DNA of 64,000 bases from Sarcocystis neurona (lineage: Eukaryota > Apicomplexa > Conoidasida > Eucoccidiorida > Sarcocystidae), in contig KL647307.1 of assembly GCA_000727475.1 (NCBI GenBank), positions 960,701 through 1,024,700 on the forward strand, given 5' to 3'. Position 1 is the stretch's first letter. The number at the start of each line of letters is the position of its first letter. The notes beneath the pieces were generated by a model. The model worked only from the letters and a program-made list of their open reading frames with translations. It was not told the DNA's origin and made no database searches. The position numbers were made by a program, and so were the translations under genes. Positions 50,201 to 63,912 of this stretch are shown in pieces.

Positions 50201-53200
50201 GTTCGTGAGTACGTTCTTATTTTATCTAAAGCAGCTTTGTACATGTGAATACGTGTTGCAGGGACGCTCGCCGGCGTTACGTTGTACAGTCGGTAGTCCG
50301 CATACTGCAGCTGACCCACCGCGGCGTCGTTTCTGTGGGTTTCGCGAGAAGCTCGGGGACCCGTATTGCCAATGCATATACACTGACACATGTAGGCGAG
50401 TTTATGCGCGTACTAGGTTGACTGGCGAGCGTTGCGGGCCGTTTCGTGCGGCCCTTCTTTTGTTAATTATGCATCGGACTGTCTCTTGAAGCACGTACAC
50501 TGTACTACTTACGTGGGCAACCACCGAGGTGTGCGTATACGTGTCTGCCTTCCCGTCGTCTGTTAACCTGCTCGTTGTCGTGTCTGCGTCTCTTTCAGGC
50601 GTGTACACAATAGAGGAGCTGAAGACAGTCGCCGCGCAGTGGAGGCACCCAATTCTTAACCGAACGCTACCCTTCTGCCCCTACTTCCTCGCCCGACGAC
50701 TGCTGCACACAGCGAATGTTGTGGTTCTCAACTACCAGTACATCCTTGACCCTAAGGTCTCGCAGGTGAGACCACTTCTTTTTGTGTGCGCAGCACGAGA
50801 ATGCTACTGTCTAACACACGCGTATACGTCGATGCATGTCTGTACGCACGTGAAATCTGTATTACACAAAAGTGTGCATGAGACTTGCAATCAGTCATCA
50901 CCTCAGCACGTGCAGGGAACGCAGCGACACAAGGACGGCAAAAGTGTGGGCAGGAGGAGATCCACGGGCAGCTGTAACCGTCCTACCACAGACACCTCCA
51001 ACGGCCGTAGCGGCAGACTTACTAGGGGGAGCGATTGTAGCAACAGGGCGGGCTCCAGCAGCAGCAGCCAGATTCCAGCGGCAGCGACAGTACACCTAGT
51101 GGCTGTGGAGCAGCTGTACATGCAGCTAAGTACTACCGCTGCTCCCGCCACATGGTGTTTCATGTGCACGGAGCGGGTGTCTTCTCTGAAAATGACCCAC
51201 TCTGACCGTCGCAACCCCGACTGCAGGGTTCGTCGATCCCGTGCAGCTGTCCTTTGCACGGAATCAGTACGGGCGTAGTCAGAGTCTCAAAATTTGAATG
51301 GCGCAAGCTATGCTACGTGCTATTTGACTCTTTACTCGGTGTTCGTGGGCGGACGCCTACGGTTCCTTACTATGTCTACTCTGTACCGATAGTCGATTCT
51401 GACTCCCAAACCGAGGGATCCAAAGACTACATACCAAGGATCTTGGTTAAGATACACCTGGCGGGATACCTGTTTTTTCGTAGGTTGAGAAAAGAACAAA
51501 ACCCCGACCTTTTTCAAAGCGCGAAAGTAGTACAAGCAACACTGGAAGGGGTAATGGCAAAAGCAACGATGCATACGTGTAAACGTGTGTACGTAAGAGT
51601 CTATCTACTAAATGTAAGAGTACCGATATATATGTGTACACAATCCCGTGTAGAGAGGGACACAAGGAGAGAAAAAAGACGTGTGTCTACGTGTTGGATG
51701 TAGGAGTCTGCGTGTGGTTGTCTGTGTGGTGACATCGCTTTCTGTGCTGACGTTGTGCGGTTCAGGCTGCCCTGCTGACACCTCCGCCTGACGCGTCGCA
51801 GCCGATGGGGCGGCAGCCGCGCAGCACGTACATAAATCCCTATCGAGGAGCGGCAGGCAGCGACGACACAAACAAAGAAGTGGGATACGAAGGGTCTGTG
51901 GTGGTGTTTGATGAAGCACATAATATAGATAACGTCTGCATCGAGGCTCTGAGCGTAAACATGAACCACGCTCTGATGGATGGTGCTCTCCGAAATCTCA
52001 GCCAGCTGGCTGAGAGGATTGACGCGTAAGCAGGCAGACAGCGAAGATACGGCAGAAGGAAAAGAAGACTCACCAGGGTGCATTTAGCAAAGCTGGCGTA
52101 TCTGGCTGCGTCCGCAACACTGTTTGCCAGGAGAGAGTGGACGTGCGTTGCTGTTTGTTGCCGACGCCCGGTTGCGCGTACTCGAGGAGCAACACGTGGC
52201 CCTCCGGGGACCTCGGCGCACCTTTCCTCGCAAGAGTGATGACCTGTAGCGATGTTGTTCTGTGTTCGTCTTCCACTACGGTAGTTTCGCGAGACAAAGC
52301 TCAAATCCTGAGCCCAAGCCGACGAGAAAAAGTGGTTCGGGGTCGGTGCAGCGGTTCACACACGTGTCAATACAGACAGTCTAGGGAGTCCTACGGAACG
52401 AAGGCTTCCATAACACTACGTTGATGCAGATCCTCGTCAGACACCGAGTCTCTTCTGAGGCCCACTGCGGCACCGTAAAGCGTACAAGGGACGGTCACCT
52501 GCTGTGGTAGCGCGCGCACGCTGCTCTGCGGCTGACGTCTCGTGTATACTCGTACGTCTGCATACGCACGTATCGAAACGTGTGTGAACTCCCTCGTGGT
52601 AACTCCGTTGTAATTGTAGAGGTGTTTTTCACTGCTGAGAAAGTCGTAGATGCAGGCGACTCCCGCTGATCGGCAGCAACCTGCGGCTGTCATCGCAGCA
52701 CATCCGCGGCAGTGATTGCTCGATACGTGCTGAGAAACGGCTTGACATCTGTGCCTCAGGTGCCTCTGTAATCGTGATCATCATGCCCGTTTGGCTTCGA
52801 GTGCAGCAGTGAAAAGGTATGCGTCTTGCTCAAGAAGGCACGTGCGTATATGTGTGATACCGCACACGGCCTGGGCAACAGCGGCAGGGTGCGCTGCTCT
52901 GGCGTCAACAAGTGTGGGACCGCCGTTCCCTCAACGCGAGAGAAGAGATACACACAAGTGCAGAACACACATCTGCGACAGCCCTCCTCGTGGAATTATT
53001 CTCCGAGGGAAGACAAGTGTGGCAGGCGTACTCTGCGGCTGAAACGGACGCCGCGTTTGGTCAGTGCATGGACTTACGACGTGAAATCAGCTGTGAAATT
53101 TTCCTTCGTGGCAGAGCTGTGCGTGTGTGTGTGCAACCCTCGCATGTTTAATCTTCATAAGCCTGCGATTCTCTGAACCTTTCGTGCACGGTTATACGAT

Positions 53201-56200
53201 TGCTTTATTGCGCTAGTAGGGACAGCAGCAGCAGTCGTCTCATGAAAACGCTTTGCTTGCTAATACGACAGCGTTTTTTGTTTGTTCAGACACTCGTGTG
53301 TGCAACCGACAACGGCTGCTTTGTCCCGGCGGACAAGATGCAGAGCGCTGACTGTTGGTGCTACGGGCTTGTTTCGGCTGCAGAGTGAAACGAGAGGACG
53401 CAGAGCGCTTGCGTGCTGAATATGAAGAATTAATTCGCAGTCTCAAACGCAGGCGTACGGAGAACGAGTCTGCGGAAGAACCAGCAGAAGAAGCAGCAAC
53501 ACAAAACGACAGCGTAGAGAGGCAGCAGCAGCAACAGCGACGGGGTCACGACAAGCCGGGCTCTACAGCGGAATCGGAGCAGGGTCCAGGAGCCGCGGGA
53601 CAGCGTGCAGAGGCTAGCGCTCGAGACGCTGAAAAAAACAAACGCCAGAAGCCTGCAGCACCAGGAGAAGAAGTTTCACGAGGTCGGCAACCCTCTTTCA
53701 CGGGAGAAACGCTTGATCTTCTCGCCAGTCCTCTCCTTCCAAACGACGCTCTCGTAGAACAGGTAAAATCCCCTGACTATATCTGCGGAGGTACTGAGAA
53801 GCCAGCAAACTGCAAAAGGACCTTTTTGCGGCTTGCACGTGCTTGCACGCGCCGTAAGCTTCTGAACGCGTATGTGCGTAGATATATATGGTTGTGTCAA
53901 AGTACGCGTACAAGTTACGTCTGTACATGTAAACATGTAATATATGCGTAAGTGTACGAGAGAGCGAGAAAGGGGGTGCACGTGAGTGCAAGGGGTTCGT
54001 GTGAGTCCCTCGAGGAGCAGCACTTGTTTGGAGTCATTACCTCGTCTCCGAATAGGAAGAGGTTCAAAGCAGTGTGGTTCTCACCCTGTCCGTGGCCGAA
54101 CGCATGCATGCAGGCAACACACGCACACGTCTCTACACACTCCTACGCATTTCGTACGGCGTAGGTGATCATTTGGAGGTTTCCTTCCACGCGGACGCCG
54201 CGGAGATCTCTGCATCAACACCAGTCGCACTCACACGTTGGTATGATCTGAAGTAATACTGCTGCTGACGGATCGGGCGAATCACCGCCGCTGCGGGCTA
54301 TTCTTTGCACTGGAGTCCATGTGCGTGTGGACTCGTGTGCGTCCGAGTGTAAGTGGTGCCGGTGTGAGCCCCTGCAGCAGCTGCTGATTCGCGCAGAGCT
54401 CTTTGCGAGGATGCGCTGGGCAGTACTACGGAGAGGCCACTGCACCAAATGCAGGTTCCAACGGGTCTCAGTGAGCCAATTCAACGTATCTTCGCACACA
54501 GAGTGCCGCGCGTCCTTCTTCCAATCGGCATATGTACGCTACATATGCGCCCTTTTTAGGCGCGTGTACAAGACGGCCAACGTAATTCGAATGCAGTTCT
54601 TAACGTGCAAAACAGAACAAAAGTGTCGTGCTCTTTCCTGTCTCACTGCCTATATGTATGTGTGACAGGCTATTCCCGGAAGCATTCGCAAGGCGGAGCA
54701 TTTTGTCGCGATGCTGCGTCGCGTCGTTGCATATTTAAAGTCCTATATTAAGTAAGAAGTAGCCTGTACACTGAGTGCATGCCGTGATAACCTCTAAAGA
54801 GATGTGCATGTGCTTACCTGTTTGGAAGAGCTATATTTTGTATTGAAAGAAATATATTTGCTGTGCACCGGCGTGTGTCTGTATTCGTTCATGTGAGGCA
54901 AAGCATCACCAGTTGAAAGCGCACGATCAAGTAAGTCTTCTGTGGGACGTACGGACAGCGAGGCGCTTGTTCAAAACCTTGCGCAGTCCGCACACATACA
55001 TCTGCATACGCGAATGGAATGGACCAGAAGACGCGTCATCGAACTACGTCTACACACTACGACACTTCTACGTTTTGGTATTCAAAGAAATGTGTTAGAA
55101 GGGTCCAACGTGACGTACGTCTCTTATTGAAGGCTGCATTTTAAATTTTACTTGCACACAATGCCTCGAGGCCCTACGTCGGTTTTTGGTCGATGAAGGC
55201 GTTTCTGGTTTGAGGTGCGCAAGACTGAAGAAGTGCCTTCGTTATTCTGATGTCTCGCGGCTTGATGCCTTCGCATTTAGATTTTCTGCTGCTTGCAAGG
55301 AAGCCGGGGACGTTTTGCATCGTTGTGCGTTTCCGCATTCAAAGAGCTTGCCTCGTGTTGAAAAGCTCCGCTGCCGAACGTACACCTTATGAGTAGGCGT
55401 CGCCCTTGTGTGAGCTCCTGCTGTCCTTTCTACATCAGCGGACGTGGGCACTCGTCTCTCGTGGTGTGGTCGTCATCCTAGTAGTAGTACTGTAGCTCAT
55501 AACAGACCGTTTCCACTAACAGCTTATAGAGTCTTGTCAGGTAACTCTAGGCCAGCTCTGGGATCTATAAAGTACAGGCAAAAGCTAACCCAGAAAAAAC
55601 ATCTGGAGGGCCGTTGAGGAGAAGTGGTCGTGCACCTTTTCTTTTTGTCCACTCCGACCCCCCGTCGCGTGTATGGCAGCCGCGTGTCGTCGCGCCATGC
55701 CCTGCACCTCCTCGTGCATTTCAAAATATGAGATTCTCTGCAGACTACACACCTGCAAATCGTAACCCCTTTGCTCACCGCTGTCGGGCCATGCTGCCGC
55801 ACGTGGTGCCTGCTTTTAACCTCATTTCGTACACCGCTTAGCTACAGAGAACTAGTCTAAGCGGGTGCACAGATGGAGACCAACGGATAGACGGCTTCAG
55901 ACATGTTAACGTGCACGGGTAGATGTGTCGAACACCTGTACGAATGAATCAGTGTTTGTGAATTTCTACGTATGTGTGCACGTATATCCACTGACACACG
56001 TACGCATCCTCGGAAACCGTCGGCTGCTGGACGTGTGTGTACACCTGCATGTGTGCGTCACACATTTTCGACTCTCCTTGCTACACGCGGAAACTGAGTT
56101 AGTGAGGTTGTCTTCCATTTGCGCCCGAGCAGTCTAGGCGGGTGCGCGTGTACATAAGAAGGCATTTGTACGCCCCTGCATGCGTGAAGGGTATGCATCT

Positions 56201-59200
56201 CTCTAATTTCTGCGATTGGCTGCCTGCTGCAGAGTATACGAACTCAAGAGTGAGGGGCCGCTCTCGTTTCTACACATGTTTGAAAGGGAGACGCACATCG
56301 ATGCGAGCCTCCTGAGGTTTTTCTACGATCGACTGAAGAGCCTGTTCAACACTCTGCAGCTCACCGAAGTGGAGTCCTACGCGCCACTCACACTTGTCGC
56401 GGATTTTTGCACACTGGTCGCGACCTACTGGTGAGGCCTTTCTTGGCATGGAGTTCTCGTCTCTGGCATTCGTGTTCTTGCGTGGGAGTATACCGTAGTT
56501 TCAGCTTGCGGGATCAACATGGATGGCTATGTACGCATGTGCGTCCATGCCTTCGCAGTGCATCGTGTGTTGAGCTGGTTCTGACAATCAGAGTTACGGT
56601 TTCTGCACGCCGCTGCCGTGTAACTTCGGTTGTTCTCCTCCAGCTTTGCAAGTGCCGTCTACGTACTTTGTGGGTTTGAGAAAGGCGTTGCACCATCCCG
56701 GCTCAGCATCCGGCTGCGCAGCTTAGAAGAGGTGAATCACAGCTGTTCAGAAAGAACAGACATTTTGTTCATTCGTCCGCCGGCGGTACGCCTTGAATCT
56801 GGCTCAGGCGGTACCGTCCTGCGCCAAGGTCACCTAATACGTAGTAATTTTTCCCACAAAAACGAGAAGCAAAGTACGGAGTCTAGAGTTGCTAAGCAGT
56901 ACCCTTACACAGCATGGAGAAGCAGACTGGCTTCTCTTCTGCATTCGCCATGAGGGCTGTGGCACCGGCTGCTGATTGCCGTGGATTTTGGAGAATGTGT
57001 TGAAGGCCGAACCTTCGGAACAGCGGGAGAGACTCAGTCTTTGCTGTTGGACCCGTAGTTGTGTGCGTCCTGAGTGAAAATGTTTACAATGAGGTCGGTA
57101 GATATCTTAGTATGAGTACGAAGGGATAGAGGAGAACGGTGTTCTGTTGGCACGTACTCGCTTGCTGCCTAACGACTTGCTTGTCGAGTGTTATTTGTAA
57201 TCAAGCCAACCTCAACGGGCAGGAAGGCGACGCACGTGACTCTTTGTTGTCACATGTTTATGGTGGGGCACGCGTATATACACGCATGTAAATGACGCCC
57301 AGTGAAGACTGTTTTCTGTGCAGATTCCGTCCTCAGAAAGAGATGTAGACTGGATTCGCGTTGCGCTGTAGCTGCTGTGATGTTGGTTGCTCTCGGGGGC
57401 GGACAGGTACGCCATTTTTATGTAATTAGCGATAACGTTGGTCTGTGTGTCTGCGTGGTATCATTATTCAGCGAAGGTTTCATTCTTATCTGCGACCCTT
57501 ATCCCGAGGCGGTCGGACTATACGATCCATTACTGCAACTTTCCTGTTTGGACGCCTCTCTTGCCATGCAGCCTGTGCTCAAGCGTTACCAGGTACGGGC
57601 ACCGTCGTAGGGCACCGTCTTGTTCTCTATATTTTCCCTCCGCATCTCCTTTTGCATGCGGTGAGCTCTATCTGCGTCCGTGTCATCTGCTTTTTTCCTG
57701 CGGATGGTGTTTCTGAAGGATAGGCTGGAGCTGTATACGTGCATCCACACAGGATCTTCAGTAGAGCCGTAAAGTGTGCTCCATAAGCTGTGTATACGCG
57801 TCTTGCCCGTAAAGCAACACTGCTGAATTGCGTCTGATTCTGTTGAGGCGTCAAACGTACTTGGAAAAGGAACGATGTCTGTTAGAGTCCTTCCTGCCAC
57901 ACAAAATCTAGTAGTCTTCGGAGACAGCCTAGTGCAGTGATGAACGCTTGTTGCCTGCCCGGGTGCACAACATTTTCACCCACTGGGCAGACCTCGTGCT
58001 TGGTTCTCTCGATGCGTCACGAACACTGGACTTCAAAGCAGACGCCGTTCAAAGACGTTCAGGTGCAGGTGCAGGCTCTGTGTACCTGCCGGCGTTTACC
58101 AACGTCTCTTCTCTTGAGGGCCTTACGTGTCTGTTGCTGCCTCTCAGCCACTGCCTCTAGTCTGATGGACGGCACCCGGCAACCGGTTGGTCGTGTGCGT
58201 CCTCTCCTCTAATTTGACACCTTCTCGATTCTTCGTGGAGGCGTGGGTGACTACCCGCCTACCACCGACTTTCTGGACAGCGTTTTCCTGATAGTCTCCG
58301 CGCGTTTCCTGACCTGCTAGCATTCGTACTTTTTCAACTTGAGAACTTCCGTCTCTCGGGAATATATTCTTGTGATAATATGTCTTATACGATATAAATC
58401 GACTGTGTGCTGCGCGCGCGCTGCCTGCAGCCGGGATGCTTTCCAACTTTGTGAGCATGCTTGTAATGCGTGCAGTCCCTCATTCTGACATCGGGTACCA
58501 TCTCTCCTTTGGAGCTTTACCCGAAACTTTTGAACTTCGTTGTAAGTCAGTGGACTCCTGTACCACAAAGTGTTGCAGAGCAGCTACACAACGACTTCTT
58601 TAATCGGGGACCTGTTCCGTACACGGCTGCCACAGTCTCAAAGCCAGTTGCTAGCTCTCCAAGGAAACGTTTGCACATCAGGCGGAGCACCCCTTCTGCT
58701 GCTCGCACTGCGCAGGACTGCTATGGTGGCGGCTTCTGAAAATCCAGTCTTGCCGCGGAAGTCCGCCTGCTTTTTGTATGGAAGCCTGCTGCTCATAATT
58801 CTCTTGTCGAAACAATGGGATTTCTCTGTGGGGTGTCTGTTTCTGTGCTTCCTTGCAGCCTGTCATAACCGCATCGTTTCCCATGTCTCTCGATAGAAAC
58901 TGCATTTGTCCTCTGATCGTCGCCCGCGGATCTGACCAGGTGATTGTGCGCCTCTGCTGTACCGTGCTGGTCCCTGCACGCGTTAGAGATAGTCGGGAGT
59001 TGGACGTCGGCCATGTCTATGCTACACTGAAGCTGTGGTGATGCGCACACTTTCGCAATAAAGCTTCACACGCATACGTATGACGGTGTCCTTGGGCATA
59101 AGCCGGGAGATACACGTACAGCTAGAAACATATGCATTTTTAAAGGCAAGTAAATCAGGATACCTTTCACATGTAAAAAATGCAGCTGGTACAAGTACGT

Positions 59201-62200
59201 ACATACTGTACATGTACGCTTGTCAGTAGCGCACGTATACATGTATGTATATACATATAGTACACGTAAACCTCTTGTGAGAAACAGATGCCCAGGTAGG
59301 AGCGCATAGAGAGCGACTGTCGCTTCAGGTATCTCCGGAGGACAAGAAGACGTACGGAGAGGATGTAAAGAGGGTGATTGTCTCCGCGTCCAGCTTGTCA
59401 GAAACACCGCACACGTGTTTCTGAAGGTACTTAACTAGCGAGGTGTAAAGGCAGATGCGCCCTTCAGCTATGCCTTCTTCTACAGGGCAGCGCGCGACCG
59501 GGTGAACTCGGGAAATCACGGGAGCGCACTTACATGAGACGAATGCATTGAAACACAAAGGACGAATAGGACTGGTCGAACAGACCTGGTTTTTTTTTCA
59601 GCTTCAACTAATTATGCGTAATTAGAAGCAGAATGGGCAGCTGTGCTACAAAAGCGGGTATGCGTATGTGCCGTCAGCGAGACCTCGCAGCTGTCACACA
59701 GACGATCCCTTTCGAAGGCTGCGGAATGTGACGGAAAACAGTTCGTTGTTTCGCGTAGCGCACAGCTTAGTTTCGTGCAGTGGTGCTCGTATATGTATGT
59801 ACGTATGTGTACGCAGTTAGGTGCGCGACATGAAGATCTCAGAGCATCGGTTTCTCCCAACACTTTAGCGGCATGTGGTGCCGATTTCCAAAAGGGACGT
59901 GCTAGGCGTGTGCTGGATAGAGACACATCTGGAGATACGTTTGAGTGGCGTGAATAAAGTACCTTGCTGGTACTTTATTCCGTAGATACACATACGTGTA
60001 CCCCTACGCGCGGATATGATGACAACAGGTATGCGTATACAGCATAACGCCCGGCGCCCTATACGTGAGCGATTCAGCTTTTCCTGTGTACAGGTGCCAC
60101 CACGATATACGCACGTCAAATATTGTGGACGCGTCACGAGTGCATGCTGCTGCTTTCTTGCAACTGGTGTAGGTCCCGCTAACGTCGAAGTTCGAATATC
60201 GCCATGACATGAACGTGTTGCGAAATTACAGCAACTTGCTCATCGACCTGTGCCGTCACGTTCCGGATGGACTAGTATGCTTCTTTACCTCGTACGCCTA
60301 CATGGAGTCTGTGCTGTCCACCTGGTAGGTCTGACTCGTGTTTATGTAGTGGACGCTCGTCTGTGCGTCACCCGATGGATTCGGTAGGCGAAGTGATTCT
60401 GGACAGTAAGGGGAGGGAACTACTCCGATGGAAACGTGCAGCACGCGCGTCTGCGTGTTCCTGAGAAATTCGACATCTGCCGGGGGTACCGACTGACGTG
60501 TGCTTGAAGCTGATGTCTTGCCTGCCTGTAGTAGATTTTGCATGTTTGCAACGTCCTTTTAGCCGCTCCGCATTTGTGAAACGTGCAGCATCAGTCAGTA
60601 GGTGGGGAACTCCCTGCAGATACCAACTGTAAAGAATCGTGTAATCTGGTGATGGCATTTCCTTTACAGCCAAGGTAGTTACCTTGGTCGCGTAGATGCT
60701 TAAAGAAAGCTGCTTCGAGTGGGATGGGACGCTTGTGTATCGTGTAGAAACCAGTTCTGCGCCTATTCTGGGGAAGCTGCGTCTGACTTCGGTTTGCACG
60801 ATTGCGAGCGTGGAAGCCTCTTTTCTAGCTCCATGATTCTCAGAGATCCGAGCGTTTAAGGACGGAACGCTAGCGGAAGACCAGTGGTTCGAACGTTGTC
60901 ACGCTAGGAGGTGTTTGTGGTGGAGTCTTTGCATTTGTCTAAGAGAGCGACTAACTTGGGACCCTGGAAGGGCAACGGCTGACGACGTTTCTGCTCTCTT
61001 CTGTCGTATCCTGTACACGGCAGGGTTTATATGCAGCCGACGTTGTTTTTTCTCAATGCAAAGATGGCGCTTGGTTGTCCAGCTTTAAGTGACAGTTGTT
61101 TTCTAAAAAGTAGTCACTCTGTAATTTGCGTCACATGGGAGCCGGAAATGCCATGTGTGGCTAACTCGTATATCACAGGTACCAGAGCGGCGTTCTCGCC
61201 CAAGTGCTGGAATATAAACTGATTTTTATTGAAACGAAGGATGTCGTCGCCACTACGTTGGCCCTCCACAGTTTTCGTAAAGCTTGCGATTGCGGACGTG
61301 GAGCCGTCTTCTTTTCTATTGCCCGGTGAGATGCTACTTCAGCCACCGTGCTGAGCATACCGGCGTACTGCGCATTTTCCTGCACCCACAAACATGTGGA
61401 AAACACCTCACGATAAGGGAGCTTTCCGAGGGTCATTTACAATGATGTTTAACGGTGGGAAGGCAACGAAGGTCTCGTCTGGTACTTACGGTTGTGCGGA
61501 GGTACCCATGCGCGTACGTGAGGGTAGCGCACGATGCGGATCCTTCCAGAGTGGCAACGAGCTGTGCTACGTGCTGCGTGGAATTGTACACGAGTGCCCG
61601 TGTCTGTGTATCTAGATAGACCGAGACGTGCATGCCTTGTCCGAGTACTCGAAACATGCGAAGACGCTATCCGTAGGGATTCTTCGCTAAACTGCCACCC
61701 CACCGTGGTGTAGGAGCTTCGATTACATCTGGGGATGCATGTTGGTGGACGACCAGCCGAGTGTACGAGGGGCCCTGAGCTTTAACTACAGTAGTGCTCC
61801 TGTAACACTTTTTCTCTGATAAGGGTCTCTGCCGCACCACTACTGGCAGCAGAGTTGCTCTTCGTGAGTGCTCGCTTTCTCCGGCAGCATTCGCTGGTTT
61901 GCACTGCCGCGGGACTATTCTCCTAGCAACACACACTCTGTCGGTATTGTCTGTTGCTTTGCTGTGTGGCTTCTCCCGGTTTGTTATCGCATGCGGTTTT
62001 ACCTGATACCACCTCAAGAGAACATCGTCTGCTCTACTGAGTATCTTACTAGTGTTCATTTGTGGGTGCACTGGCTGGAAGGAACGATCCCCAGAACTAT
62101 TTATTGACAACAACTCCAGGTGTGCTCTGCGACTGGTTGCGTGTGTGCACGTGGATCTCACACTAAAAGGGCCTAGTAGTATGAATTAAAACCGTCTTTA

Positions 62201-63912
62201 GTGTGGCCGTGACTCCCCCGTGTAGGTCTTTGCATGGAGACTCAGAAGATAGAAACTCCACTCACAATGATCAGTGATAAAGGCGTTCGTCTTGCGCGTT
62301 TGTTCCTTTCTGCCGGTTTTATCAGAGGAAAAGTCGCAGAGGGCATCGACTTCGATCGGCACTTCGGACGATGTGTCGTCCTGTTCGGAGTTCCTTTTCA
62401 GTATACCCTATCCCGCGTGTTAAAGGCACGTTTGGATTTTATTCGGGTAGACGTGCGCTCTGTCTTTGAATACGACACTGCTTCAATAATCAAGTGTTAC
62501 TGAACGCACTTCTCGAAAGCAGACGCATGGGTCGAATACGAGTATAAACGCCTTGTCTGTACGAGTGTCACGCACAACGTAGCTTGTCTTCTAGCATGAG
62601 AATGCGAACAGCAAGCAACTGCACTGAGAATTTATTCCTGCCGTAACTGAAGCTGAACATGCATGCAAGAGGCTGCGTTGTTTCTTGAACCACAGGAGGT
62701 ACACAGGCGAGAGGGGTTACGCAGATCTGAGCGCGCAACTGCCTTCCAGTTCCAGTGCTCAGAGCTAATCACAAAGGGTAGAGAACTGACACAGAATAGA
62801 CAATTAAAAGCTGGGTACATTCGCCAAGGTATGGGAATATGGTTAGGAGTTGCTGGAAGCCTTCAGCAGGTTGTAGCTTTATTTCGAAGTAAGCCGTACA
62901 TGCGAACATCTGCGCATGTCCGCTGACTACATCGTATTTCTTCGTGATTACAGATGAAGCAACACTGTGAGAGTCCTCGATCAAAACGGCAAGATTTCTT
63001 GAAGCGTCCAATTTCAATCTGAAGACAGTTACTCATACGAACAGTGCACTTGGGTATTGCGATCGGTGTGCTTCCTCGTTGCTGTGCCACGATATCAGCG
63101 TTACGTGCTGCACGTATTCAGCCTAGTGACCTTCGGAGCCACTTTATCCATCTATAAGTTTCAAAGACTAAGAATTCTACCAGCAGACCCGGTCGCGGTT
63201 GGCCCAAATGCACACGCCCTACAGTCTCATAATCGCGTATGAGGTCGTCCGAACGTCAGCTTGCGTGTAAGCAAGCGAGTAGATAGCCAGGCGCTGGTAG
63301 ATTTGTGGGTTCTGCAGCCTGTCCTCTAATTTGCGCAGGAGCACTACCAAATTTGTGACAACGAATTTCTGACGTTCGACGCGATGCGACAGGTGAGCAA
63401 CACAGCGTAGTGCAGTCGAATTTCGTGATCTGTTTCACACGGCTGCACTCATCGGTATTTCTCGAACGTGGGTGTGTACACACCTTAGTCCTTATCTAGA
63501 CGCATGTATATGTATGTATATTTATATATTTTAGTGTTTGCTGTTCAGGGATGACTGCGGATACTGGTGGTACGGACGTCGTACTTGCAGCCAGGGAAGA
63601 TCACGGATGGTCCGTGGAAAAGAAAACCCCTAATTATGTTCAAACATGTGCACAAGTTTCTACATACAGAAGCACATACTAAGCACCGCCCTTTATACGC
63701 TGGCAAGTACATATGTCTTTATTTCACTTCGAACCCGTTCCCGTGTGCAGGCGGCGCAGTGCGTGGGACGCATTATTCGCAGTAAAAGCGACTACGGACT
63801 GATGGTATTCGCAGACGCTCGGTACAGTAGGGCAGATAAACGCAGTAAACTACCACCGTGGATTCTTAAGCATCTGGACAATGCCCACCTAACGCTGAAT
63901 ACAGAGACCGCG
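44252..63912 (+). CDS. ERCC2: XPD/ERCC2 helicase of TFIIH, 18 exons, 3' end off the window
   Basis: XPD is the 5'-3' DNA helicase of TFIIH (nucleotide excision repair and transcription initiation). Exons: 44252-44393, 45665-45750, 47292-47673, 48621-48722, 49851-50162, 50599-50765, 51766-52025, 53384-53762, 54669-54751, 56233-56430, 57472-57592, 58476-58541, 58859-58939, 60173-60324, 61179-61325, 62326-62446, 63339-63392 and 63751-63912. All phases agree, giving 1005 residues. Motif I is MPTGTGKT (K49), split by intron 1. The Fe-S cysteines are C220, C238, C324 and C368 (RRNMC, QEC, PALC, LPFC). The DEAH box is at 446-449. Other motifs are [25 protein letters not shown] and QCVGRIIR. Three low-complexity insertions enlarge the protein beyond human XPD (760 residues): Ala/Gln-rich after IQEIA, Ser/Asp-rich between cysteines two and three, and Gln/Glu-rich in the arch after LIRSLKRR. 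The last exon ends at a GTAAGA donor, so the C-terminal tail lies beyond 64 kb. Confidence 0.97.
59952..59980. repeat. Perfect 12-bp inverted repeat in XPD intron
   Basis: GAATAAAGTACC at 59952-59963 and its exact reverse complement at 59969-59980 flank the loop TTGCT. It lies in the intron between XPD exons 13 and 14, about 190 bases before the exon 14 acceptor. It may form a stem in the pre-mRNA. It is AT-rich, so only moderately stable. Confidence 0.85.

Noticed and set aside
51747..51940. Minus-strand frames overlapping the DEAH exon of XPD
   Set aside because: They are antisense shadows of the conserved exon 51766-52025, without any domain of their own.
60880..60920. GGTTCGAACG, resembling a tRNA B box
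   Set aside because: No matching A box, acceptor stem or anticodon arm can be folded around it, and it lies inside an XPD intron.
62226..62271. Possible XPD exon reading [13 protein letters not shown] after a TAG acceptor
   Set aside because: It mimics the family's FIETQ motif, but the true segment ([16 protein letters not shown]) is encoded at 61179-61325, with matching phases on both sides directly into 62326. Adding the 62226 segment would duplicate the motif and break the frame.
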